A DNA stretch of 64,000 nucleotides, from contig CBDBHH010000005.1 in the NCBI GenBank assembly GCA_965205535.1, positions 1,054,001 through 1,118,000 of the forward strand, written 5' to 3'. Position numbers and translations under genes: made by a program. How positions within the stretch are numbered: the first letter of the stretch is position 1; every line of letters starts with the position of its first letter. The notes under the pieces were generated by a model. That model saw nothing but the letters and a program-made list of their open reading frames with translations, did no database searches and was not told the DNA's origin. This stretch comes from UBA8079 sp965205535 (GTDB lineage Bacteria; Pseudomonadota; Alphaproteobacteria; UBA6615). This document shows positions 35,822 through 44,700 of this stretch, one piece after another.

Positions 35822-37738
35822 ATGCGCGCAAAAATTCGACTAAGTCGGGCAAATATCGCCTATGCGCACGACATCTTCATGGCGGCGGTATCACTGCCCT
35901 TGTCGCTGTGGTTGCGCATGGGACCGTCGATTGAAACGGTCCCCACAGTTTTCATTCAGCAGAGCACGGTCCTGTTCGCGGTGATCGCGGCAGCGGTTTT
36001 CCTGCCGATGGGCCTGTACAAGGGAATCTGGCGCTACGCGTCAATGAACGACCTGATCCAGATCACCAAGGCGGTGACCCTGGCAGTCCTCGTCTTTTCC
36101 CTGGCCTTGTTCCTCGTCTCGCGAGGACAGTTCCTGCCGCGCTCGTTGCCGGTGATCAACTGGTTCGTGCTGATGGCGCTCCTCGGCGGACCCCGTTTTA
36201 TCTATCGCCTCATCAAGGATCGCCATTTCGAACGCACGGCGGACGCCGACAGCGTCCCCGGCGTGCCGGTCCTGTTGATGGGAGCCGGTGATGAAGCCGA
36301 AACATTTATTCGCGCCATTCGCCGGCTGCCCGGTGCCAGCTACCGTATTGTCGGTGTGCTCGACGAGAAGGGCAGTCGCGTCGGCCGTCAGATTCGCGAC
36401 GTGCCCGTCTTGGGCACCCCGGATGACCTTGATAAGGTCGTCCAGCAACTGGCGCGACGTGGAGAACGGCCCCAGCGCCTGATCGTGACGAAGCCCGGGC
36501 TCGACCCTGCCCTGATGCGGAAACTGCTCGACCTTGCGGAGAACCAGGGCATGACGATGGCTCGTCTGCCGCGCCTCACGGCCTTCCAGGCCGGCCTCGG
36601 CGACGAGATAGAAGTGAAGCCGGTCGCCGTCGAGGATTTGCTGGGTCGTCCCCAGGCGGTGCTGGACCGCCCGGCCATGCAAAAACTGATTGCCGGCCGG
36701 CGTGTGCTTGTTACCGGCGCGGGCGGCACCATCGGCAGCGAGCTCGCACGTCAGATTGCCGCGCTCGGTCCCGCCGATCTCGCACTTGTCGACAGTTCGG
36801 AGTTCAACCTCTACTCGATCAACCTTGAGATTACCGAAATCGCACCGGACATCACCCGCCACGCCTATCTCGCCGACGTCCGCAACCCGACCGCGATGGC
36901 ATCCGTGTTCTCCGAAGTCGAACCAGAGCTCGTGTTCCACGCCGCCGCCCTGAAGCATGTTCCGATTGTCGAAGACCATGTGGCAGAGGGTGTGCAGACC
37001 AACATTGCCGGTTCGCGCAATGTCGCCGACCTCTGCCGCAACCACGGCACCCGGATCATGGTTTTGATCTCGACGGACAAGGCGGTTAACCCGTCGAGCG
37101 CGATGGGAGCCACCAAACGAGTGGCAGAGAGCTATTGTCAGGCGCTCGACCGAGCACGTGAAGGTGACGGTTGCCGTTTTCTGACAGTCCGGTTCGGTAA
37201 TGTGCTGGGCTCGACCGGCTCGGTCGTGACCCTGTTCGAACGTCAACTCGCTGCCGGCGGACCCGTCACAGTGACCCACCCGGACATTACCCGCTACTTC
37301 ATGACGACCCGCGAGGCCGTCGAGCTGGCATTGCAGGCATCAACCCTGGGGACATCGGAGACAGCCGTGTCCGGCGGGATCATGGTGCTCGACATGGGAG
37401 AGCCGGTGAAAATTCTCGACCTCGCCGAACAGATGATCCGCTTGGTCGGCAAACGTCCCTACGAGGATATCGACATCAAGTTCGTCGGACTGCGATCCGG
37501 CGAGAAGCTCTATGAAGAGCTGTTCCATGACGCCGAAAGCCTTTCACCGACAAACAATGCCGCAATCCAGCTGGCGACACCGCGTGTCGCCGACCGGGAA
37601 GTTCTGGAGCGTGCGATCGACGAGATCTGCGCCGCCGCACGCGACAACAACAACGACAGCTGTCGCAAACTGCTGACAAATCTGGTGCCGGAGTTTGATT
37701 CCGGTGCGCCCGATACCAACGCCGCGTCGGCGTCTTAG
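35822..37738 (+). CDS. WbpM/CapD-family nucleoside-diphosphate-sugar 4,6-dehydratase
   Basis: The 638-residue membrane-anchored protein has four N-terminal helices (about 10-125). A first Rossmann-like domain follows (VLLMGAGDEAETFIRAIRRLP near residue 155). The catalytic SDR domain begins VLVTGAGGTIGSELARQ near residue 295. ISTDKAVNPSSAMGATKRVAES near residue 420 shows the family's Met in place of the SDR catalytic Tyr, before Lys. Such proteins convert UDP-GlcNAc to a 4-keto-6-deoxy sugar for O-antigen or nonulosonate synthesis. It is single-gene, with a candidate promoter upstream. Confidence 0.9.
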   Translation: MRAKIRLSRANIAYAHDIFMAAVSLPLSLWLRMGPSIETVPTVFIQQSTVLFAVIAAAVFLPMGLYKGIWRYASMNDLIQITKAVTLAVLVFSLALFLVSRGQFLPRSLPVINWFVLMALLGGPRFIYRLIKDRHFERTADADSVPGVPVLLMGAGDEAETFIRAIRRLPGASYRIVGVLDEKGSRVGRQIRDVPVLGTPDDLDKVVQQLARRGERPQRLIVTKPGLDPALMRKLLDLAENQGMTMARLPRLTAFQAGLGDEIEVKPVAVEDLLGRPQAVLDRPAMQKLIAGRRVLVTGAGGTIGSELARQIAALGPADLALVDSSEFNLYSINLEITEIAPDITRHAYLADVRNPTAMASVFSEVEPELVFHAAALKHVPIVEDHVAEGVQTNIAGSRNVADLCRNHGTRIMVLISTDKAVNPSSAMGATKRVAESYCQALDRAREGDGCRFLTVRFGNVLGSTGSVVTLFERQLAAGGPVTVTHPDITRYFMTTREAVELALQASTLGTSETAVSGGIMVLDMGEPVKILDLAEQMIRLVGKRPYEDIDIKFVGLRSGEKLYEELFHDAESLSPTNNAAIQLATPRVADREVLERAIDEICAAARDNNNDSCRKLLTNLVPEFDSGAPDTNAASAS

Positions 37739-37799
37739 GTTCGCCCCTGGCCCGGACAGAACCACACCCTCAAGCACTTGATGAAGGACAACCAAACCG

Positions 37800-39386
37800 G
37801 TGCCAAGCAATCATGACACGCCGATCACGCGTGCAATTATCTCCGTCTCCGACAAGTCACGGCTCACCGAACTCGGCCAGGCTCTGACCGGCCACGGTGT
37901 CGAAATCCTGTCCACAGGCGGTTCCGCAAAGGCGCTCGCCGAGGCGGGCATTCCCGTCATCGAAGTCGCCGACCATACGGGCTTCCCCGAAATCATGGAC
38001 GGGCGGGTCAAGACGCTGCACCCCAAGATCCATGGCGGCATCCTGGCCCGCCGCGACCATCCCGACGACCAGGCGGCGATGGCCGAACACGGCATCGGCC
38101 CGATCGACCTGATCGTTATCAACCTCTACCCCTTCGAAGCGACGGTCGCATCCGGCGCCGGCTACGATGATTGCGTGGAGAATATAGACATCGGCGGCCC
38201 GGCAATGATCCGCGCCGCCGCGAAAAACCATGCCCATGTGGCTGTGGTGACCGACCCGACCGACTATGACGATGTCATCACGGCCCTTGACGCCAACAAG
38301 GGCGCACTCCCGGCCGATCTGCGCCAAAGCCTCGCAGCCAAGGCCTATGCCCGGACGGCCGCCTATGACGGCGCGATCACGGCCTGGCTTTCCGGTGAGC
38401 TGGGTGAAACCTTCCCCGACACACATGTCACGTCAGGCCGCCGCGCCAGCGTACTGCGCTACGGTGAGAACCCCCATCAGGAGGCTGCGCTTTACATCGG
38501 CGGGGCCGCGCGTGCCGGGGTCGCCCAGGCCGAGCAGGTCCAGGGCAAGGAACTCAGCTACAACAATCTCGGTGACGCGGATGCGGCATTCGAACTGATC
38601 GCCGAGTTCGAGGCACCCTCGATCGCGATCATCAAGCATGCCAACCCCTGCGGGGTGGCCACCGGCGACGATCTGGTCGCGACGTATCGCGCGGCACGCA
38701 AATGTGATCCGGTCAGCGCCTTTGGCGGTATTGTCGCCGCCAACCGCCCCCTCGACGGTGCCCTGGCCGAGGCGATCACGGAGATCTTCACCGAGGTGGT
38801 CATCGCCCCGGACGCCGACGCAGATGCCCGTGCGGTGTTCGCCGGGAAGGAGAATCTGCGTTTGCTGCTCACCGGCGAAATGCCCGATCCGCGCGCAGCG
38901 GGGCGTCTTATAAAGCCGCTGGCCGGCGGCTTCCTGTTACAGGATCGCGATGCCGGGCACATAACCCGGGACGACCTCGATATCGTCACCAAACGCCAGC
39001 CGAGCGATCAGGAGATCGCCGACATGTTGTTCGCCTTCACGGTCGGCAAGCATGTGAAATCAAACACGATTGTCTATGCGAAGGAAGGCGCTACGGTCGG
39101 GATCGGCGCGGGCCAGATGAGCCGTGTGGACGCCGCCCGCATCGCCGCCCACAAGTCAGGCGAGGCGGCGGAAGCGGCAGGTGAGAGCGAACGCCTGACG
39201 ACCGGTTCGGTGGCCGCATCGGATGCATTTTTCCCCTTCCCCGATGGCCTCCTGACCACGGTCGAGGCGGGTGCAACCGCGGTGATTCAACCCGGCGGCT
39301 CGGTCCGCGACGATGAGGTTATCGCCGCCGCCGACGAGGCCGGAATCGCGATGGTGTTCACGGGAATGCGCCACTTCCGACACTAG
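37800..39386 (+). CDS. purH: Bifunctional AICAR formyltransferase/IMP cyclohydrolase
   Basis: This 528-residue PurH is full length. The IMP cyclohydrolase (MGS-like) domain spans about 10-150 (RAIISVSDKSRLTELG, ILSTGGSAKAL, GRVKTLHPKIHGGIL). The AICAR transformylase domain follows (LRYGENPHQEAALY, IIKHANPCGVA, CDPVSAFGGIVAAN, SDAFFPFPDG). It performs the last two steps of purine synthesis. It starts at GTG 37800; there is only a weak GAAGGAC upstream, so the start is moderately certain. It is probably unrelated to the glycan locus and marks its boundary. Confidence 0.95.
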   Translation: MPSNHDTPITRAIISVSDKSRLTELGQALTGHGVEILSTGGSAKALAEAGIPVIEVADHTGFPEIMDGRVKTLHPKIHGGILARRDHPDDQAAMAEHGIGPIDLIVINLYPFEATVASGAGYDDCVENIDIGGPAMIRAAAKNHAHVAVVTDPTDYDDVITALDANKGALPADLRQSLAAKAYARTAAYDGAITAWLSGELGETFPDTHVTSGRRASVLRYGENPHQEAALYIGGAARAGVAQAEQVQGKELSYNNLGDADAAFELIAEFEAPSIAIIKHANPCGVATGDDLVATYRAARKCDPVSAFGGIVAANRPLDGALAEAITEIFTEVVIAPDADADARAVFAGKENLRLLLTGEMPDPRAAGRLIKPLAGGFLLQDRDAGHITRDDLDIVTKRQPSDQEIADMLFAFTVGKHVKSNTIVYAKEGATVGIGAGQMSRVDAARIAAHKSGEAAEAAGESERLTTGSVAASDAFFPFPDGLLTTVEAGATAVIQPGGSVRDDEVIAAADEAGIAMVFTGMRHFRH

Positions 39387-39402
39387 TCCCGATCGGCAGA
39401 AA

Positions 39403-40710
39403 TCAGCCGCTCTGGCGATCGGGCGGGCTGTCGCGCACGGTCAGCCAGAGCAGCAGGCCACCGATCACCAGGAACGGCAGCACACTGGCCATGCCCCAAC
39501 GCTGGCTCCCGGTTGTTGCCGTGACCAACGCGACGAGCCATGGCCCCGCAAAGGCCGTGGCCTTGCCCGAATGCGCGTAGAGACCAAACACCTCGCCTTC
39601 CATTCCGGCAGGCGTGATCCGGGCCATGAGCGAACGGCTGGCGGCCTGCACCGGGCCGAAGAAAATGCCGAGCATCGAACCCAGGATCACGAAAACCAGC
39701 TTGGATTCGACCATCAACAGCGGCACACCGATGATGACCAGCCCGCAAAGACCGATGAGAACCGTTCGTTTGGCGCCAATCCGATCGTCGATCCAACCAA
39801 ACGCAAACGCGCCAATGCCCGCCGTCACGTTCAGTATCAAGCCAAACATGATGACTTCAGCAACGGGCATTCCAAAAGTACCCGCCGCGAAAACACCGCC
39901 AAATGCGAACAGCGTGTTCAGCCCATCGGTGAAGATCATGCGGGCCAGAAGGTAACGCCAGAGCTGCGGATATTTGCGAAGGCCGACCACGGTTGATCTC
40001 AACTCGAGAAGACCCGAGCGGATAGCCGCCCCTGCCGCGAGGCCACGGCCACGCGGATCGCGCGTCCAGAAAAACAACGGCAGGCAGAAAACCAGCAGCC
40101 ACAGGGCGACGACGGGGCCCGAGACACGAATATGCTCGAGCACCGCACCCGACCCGTCCAGGCCGAATGGCGGCGGGTCGGCCTGTACAAAACCAAACAG
40201 TACGATCAGTAACCCGCCGACCCCGCCGAAATAGCCAAGCCCCCAGGCCCAGCCCGATATCCGGCCAAACCATTGGCGCGGCACAAGTGTCGGCAGCAAC
40301 GCGTTGTAGAACACCATCGACAATTCGAACGCGACGATGCTGACCCCGACCAAAACCAGCAGGAGGATTGCATGATCCGGGTCCGGGCGAACAAACCAGA
40401 GGAGAGCCGAACCCGCTGCCATGATGATTGTGAAAATTCCGAGCCACGGTTTGCGACGTCGGCCCTGATCCGCGATAGCGCCGAGGATCGGACTGAGGAT
40501 CGCGATCGCGAACGCCGCCGTCCCGGTCATGATCGCCCACAAGGTGGTAGCGGCCGCCGGGTCTCCGACCACGGCCTGGGTAAAATAGGCCGGAATCACA
40601 AACGTCAGAACGATCGCCGGAAACGGCGAGTTCGCCCAGTCATACAGGCACCAACCCGCGACGGACTTCCGATCAAGTTTCGCGTCTGGCTCACCCGTCA
40701 TGGACCGCAC
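39403..40710 (-). CDS. MFS transporter, UMF1/ATG22-like
   Basis: The 435-residue protein has about twelve helices and the UMF1 hallmark near the N-terminus, LYDWANSPFPAIVLTFVIPAYF. The usual A-motif loop follows as GAIADQGRRRKPWLGIF, with a second copy, GWIDDRIGAKRTVLIGL, in the C-terminal half. Members are related to fungal vacuolar ATG22 and the bacterial substrates are mostly unknown. It is convergent with purH (16-nt gap) and 6 nt downstream of the DMT transporter, so the two transporters are likely co-transcribed. ATG at codon 4 (40701) is an alternative start. Confidence 0.85.
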   Translation of the reverse strand: MRSMTGEPDAKLDRKSVAGWCLYDWANSPFPAIVLTFVIPAYFTQAVVGDPAAATTLWAIMTGTAAFAIAILSPILGAIADQGRRRKPWLGIFTIIMAAGSALLWFVRPDPDHAILLLVLVGVSIVAFELSMVFYNALLPTLVPRQWFGRISGWAWGLGYFGGVGGLLIVLFGFVQADPPPFGLDGSGAVLEHIRVSGPVVALWLLVFCLPLFFWTRDPRGRGLAAGAAIRSGLLELRSTVVGLRKYPQLWRYLLARMIFTDGLNTLFAFGGVFAAGTFGMPVAEVIMFGLILNVTAGIGAFAFGWIDDRIGAKRTVLIGLCGLVIIGVPLLMVESKLVFVILGSMLGIFFGPVQAASRSLMARITPAGMEGEVFGLYAHSGKATAFAGPWLVALVTATTGSQRWGMASVLPFLVIGGLLLWLTVRDSPPDRQSG

Positions 40711-40716
40711 ACCTCA

Positions 40717-41634
40717 TCAAACCGGTTCCGCCATGGATTTTCGTGGCCAGTTCGTAACGGCGATGCCGGCGATCACGAGCGCGAAACCGCCCAGAATCGC
40801 GACTGTAATCTGCTCATCGAGCAGCAGCGCTCCCCAGATCAACGCCATCAGCGGGTTCATCGGCAGCGCGACGGCGACGAGCGTCGGCGTCGTATGGCGC
40901 AACGCCCACAGCCAGAGCGTATAGGAAATAGCCGCCGCGCCGATGCCGAGATAGGCAACGGCCATCCAGCCCGCGCGCGAGAGTTCGGGCGTGAACGCCG
41001 GCGCATCCGTGGCGAAAGCCACCACGTAAAGAAAGGCCGAGCCCGGCACGACCCCGGACACCACGGCCACCAGCGGCGGGTGACGCCGGAGCCAGCGGTT
41101 CGACCAGACGCCGTACACCGCCGTGATCAGCGCGCCGATCAGCACGAGCCCGTCGCCGATCCACGCATCCGGCGGCGCCCCGGCACTCTGTCCCAGTGCG
41201 ACGACGACCCCCAGGGTGGCGAGCACGATCCCGACGAACTTCTGAGTGGTCGGTCGCTCGATCCGAAACGCGGCCGCGATCAACAGGGTCAGGAACGGCG
41301 AGGTCATATAGGCCAGCGCGCCACGCGACGACGTCGTATAGGTCAGGGCGTTGGCGAAAATAAACTGCAGGCCCCCGAAGAAGATCGCCCCCATGAAACC
41401 GAGTATCAGCAACTCACGGGGAGACGGCCAACGCCGGATCACCACCAACGCGATCGCGGTCAGAATAATCGCAGCGATGACATTCCGCAGAAAGGCAACC
41501 GTTACCGGGTCGGTCTCGGTCACAAGGAAACGCATGGCGACGAACGCCGAACCTCCCAGAGCCGTCGAAAGGCAGGCGGATAGCGCAGCAAGGATCGCCA
41601 GGTTTCCGGCGGTGGGATTGAAGTATCGGCTCAC
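40717..41634 (-). CDS. EamA/DMT-family transporter
   Basis: This 305-residue protein has ten hydrophobic helices arranged as two EamA repeats (helices 1-5 and 6-10). GGSAFVAMRFL, FLRNVIAAIIL, LTYTTSSRGALAYMTSPFLTLLIA and ALRHTTPTLVAVALPMNPLMALIWGALLLDE are typical drug/metabolite transporter segments. The substrate is unknown, and export of an amino acid or metabolite is the family's usual role. It is separated from the glutamate dehydrogenase gene upstream by a strong hairpin and 81 nt. Confidence 0.85.
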   Translation of the reverse strand: MSRYFNPTAGNLAILAALSACLSTALGGSAFVAMRFLVTETDPVTVAFLRNVIAAIILTAIALVVIRRWPSPRELLILGFMGAIFFGGLQFIFANALTYTTSSRGALAYMTSPFLTLLIAAAFRIERPTTQKFVGIVLATLGVVVALGQSAGAPPDAWIGDGLVLIGALITAVYGVWSNRWLRRHPPLVAVVSGVVPGSAFLYVVAFATDAPAFTPELSRAGWMAVAYLGIGAAAISYTLWLWALRHTTPTLVAVALPMNPLMALIWGALLLDEQITVAILGGFALVIAGIAVTNWPRKSMAEPV

Positions 41635-41661
41635 AAAGGGTCCGGTCGGGGCACAATCATC

Positions 41662-41699
41662 GGTCGCAGCGCGCCGACATATCGGCGCGCGCCGCGACC
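41662..41699 (-). terminator. Strong inverted repeat downstream of the glutamate dehydrogenase gene
   Basis: A 9-bp inner stem (41669-41677 with 41682-41690, loop CATA) sits inside a 6-bp outer stem (41662-41667 GGTCGC with 41694-41699 GCGACC). A small internal loop separates the two. It starts 17 nt after the dehydrogenase stop on the minus strand. There is no U-run on the exit side, so this may be a rho-linked stop, a processing site or a simple 3'-end stabiliser. Confidence 0.5.
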
Positions 41700-41715
41700 A
41701 TGGACCCGCAAGCGT

Positions 41716-44700
41716 TTACCCGGCAAGCAGATTTCGCAATTGCCCGTTCGCGACAGAAAGCATCGCCAGGTCGATGGATTCGTTCGCACGCAGATCGTCC
41801 AGCAGCTGACAGGTACGCTCCACCGCGCCATTGCGCGAGCCGACCCAGGTTTCGATTACCCCGTCCGCAACCCTGGGGCCGAGCTTGCCGCCGCCCGCGA
41901 CGTCGAGAACGCGGTTGGTCAGCGCAGATTGATGGCGATAGCTGTCATCCACGATGGAATCGATCGCGATCTTCTCCCACTCGCTCTCCGGCGTGATCTC
42001 CTTGGCGGCGTGGCGCACCCAGTCAATCCCCAGCCGCGCCCCGAGCTCGAAGTAAACCCGGCCCGTATCCAGAACGGGCATACCGGAGTCTCTTGCAATG
42101 CGCACGACATCCCCGCCCGCCGACAGGACATCGAGGCTCGCAATCTGTCGGGCCAGCGCCTTGGGCACGCCCGCGCCGGAAAGCCGTTCGGTTTGGCGAT
42201 CGATGCTTTGCCGGTCCTCCGCCGCAACGATATCGGGAAGTTTCTTCGCCAGCTCGCGAATGCCGGGCGCGTAGCGCTCGATCGTGGCCGCGATATCGAG
42301 CGGACGACGAGCATTGGCCAGGAACCAGATCGTCAGGCGTTCGACCAGCTCTTCCAGTTCATGGGCCATCTCGTTCTGCGTGTCGGCGGCCACCGCAAGA
42401 TCGAGCGCCTCGATGTCGCGCCACAATGGTCGCAGCTCGAAGACATCGCGGGCGATGACATAGGCCCGCGCGACATCATCCGCCGACGCGCCCGACCGTT
42501 CAGTCAGGTCGTGAACGAATGCGGCACCCACTCTGTTGACCAGCGAATTGGTGACATAGGTCGCGACGATTTCCCGGCGCAGACGATGGCGGGCCACCTG
42601 CGCCTCGAAACGCTTGCGGAGCGGGCGCGGGAAATACCGTGCCAGATCCTTCACCAGATAGGCGTCACCGGGAACATCGGTCGGCAGCAGATCGCCGTAG
42701 AGTGCGATTTTTGCGTGCGAGAAGAGCACGGCGTATTCCGGGCGGGTCAAGCCCAGCCCGTCGGACTGGAGATCGGCCATGCGCTCATCATCGGGCAAAT
42801 GCTCGATCGGCCGATCCAGCAAACCGCGCCGTTCCAGCGAGCGCATCACGCGCCATTGGGATTCCAGGAGTTCCGGGGCCCGGCGCTCCGCCTGTGAAAT
42901 CGCCTGGGTCTGCAGATAGTTGTCATTCAGGACCAGGTCCGACACCTCGTCCGTCATCTGCTCCAGAAGCGCGTTGCGTTGTTTCAGATTCATATCGCCA
43001 CCCGACACCACATCGTCGAGCGCGATCTTGATGTTCACCTCATGGTCCGAACAATCCACGCCAGCGGAATTGTCGATGAAGTCCGTATTGATCCGCCCGC
43101 CCGCGCGGGCATATTCAATTCGCCCCAACTGGGTGACACCCAGATTGGCGCCCTCACCGATCACCTTGCAGCGCAGGGTTTTCGCATCGACGCGCACCGC
43201 ATCGTTGGAACGGTCATCGGCGTCGGCCTGGCTTTCGCTGGTCGCCTTGATGTAGGTGCCGATCCCGCCAAACCAGAGCAAATCGATCTCGGCCACGAGG
43301 ATGGTCCGGATCAACTCGTTCGGGGTCATCTGGTCGCGGGTAACACCGAGCAGCTTCTTGATCTCGGCACTGAGTTTGATCGACTTGGCCGAGCGTTCAA
43401 AAATACCGCCGCCCTTCGAGATCAGCTTCTTCTCATAGTCGGTCCAACTCGATCGCGGCAGCGCGAACAGGCGTTTGCGCTCGGCAAAGCTCTTCGCCGG
43501 ATCGGGGTTCGGATCGATAAAGATATGCATATGGTTGAAGGCGGCAACCAACTTGATGTGCTTCGACAACAACATGCCGTTGCCGAACACATCTCCCGAC
43601 ATATCGCCGACACCGACCGCGGTGAAGTCCGCGCTCTGGGTGTCGTGGTCGAGCTCGCGGAAGTGGCGTTTGACTGATTCCCATGCGCCCTTGGCGGTGA
43701 TGCCCATTTTCTTGTGGTCATAGCCAACCGACCCGCCCGAAGCGAAGGCGTCGCCCAGCCAGAATCCGTAATCCTGGCTGATGCCGTTGGCGATATCCGA
43801 GAACGTCGCCGTTCCCTTGTCCGCTGCCACCACCAGATACGGGTCGTCCGCGTCGTAGCGTACGACCGTCTTGGGCGGCACAATTTTGCCGCCAACCAGA
43901 TTGTCGGTCACATCCAGCAGACCCCAGATCAACGTGCTGTAGCAGGCAATGACTTCATCCTGGGTTGCCTGGCGGTCGGTCTGGGGGTCACCCGTGGGCG
44001 CCGGCAGGTTCTTGCACACGAAGCCGCCCTTGGCGCCGACCGGCACAATCACCGAGTTCTTGACCATCTGGGCTTTCTGCAGCCCCAGGATTTCCGTCCG
44101 GAAATCCTCCCGCCGATCAGACCAGCGGATTCCACCGCGGGCCACATCGCCGCCGCGTAGATGGCAGCCTTCCATGCGCGGGCTGTAGACGAAGATCTCT
44201 TTCTTCGGCCGCGGCTCGGGAAGGTCATCGACATTCGCGCTATCGATCTTGAACGACGCGTAGGGCTTGAAGCCGCCATCCTCGGTCGTCGTGAAGAAGT
44301 TCGTGCGTAGTGTCACATCGACGGCATTGGCAAACCGCCGAATAATCCGGTCTTCATCCAGATTCGAAACGGCATCCAGCCCGTCGGCCAAGCCCTTGCG
44401 CAACTTCTTGACCCGGCGCTCACTCGCCGGCGTGCCGGCCTGGGCCGGGTCGAACCGTGCGACGAAAAGCTCGACAACGATGCGCGCCAGTTTCGGATTG
44501 TTTGCCAGCGTCTCTTCCATATAGGACTGGGAATAGGCGATCCGGCTCTGCAGCAGGAATTTGCAATAGGCGCGCAGCACCAGAATTTCACGCCATTCGA
44601 GACCGGCCCCCAGGATCAGCTTGTTGAATCCGTCATCCGCGACCGATTGGTCGCAGACCCGGGCAAAGCCCTCATGGAAGGACTCGCGTACCTCCGCGAG

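Noticed and set aside
36041..37279. A 412-residue minus-strand frame inside the WbpM-like gene
   Set aside because: No recognisable domain, and the plus strand encodes a complete SDR domain.
40273..41583. A 436-residue plus-strand frame across both minus-strand transporters
   Set aside because: Composition is extreme in Arg and Asp with no fold pattern, and both genes opposite have clear membrane families.
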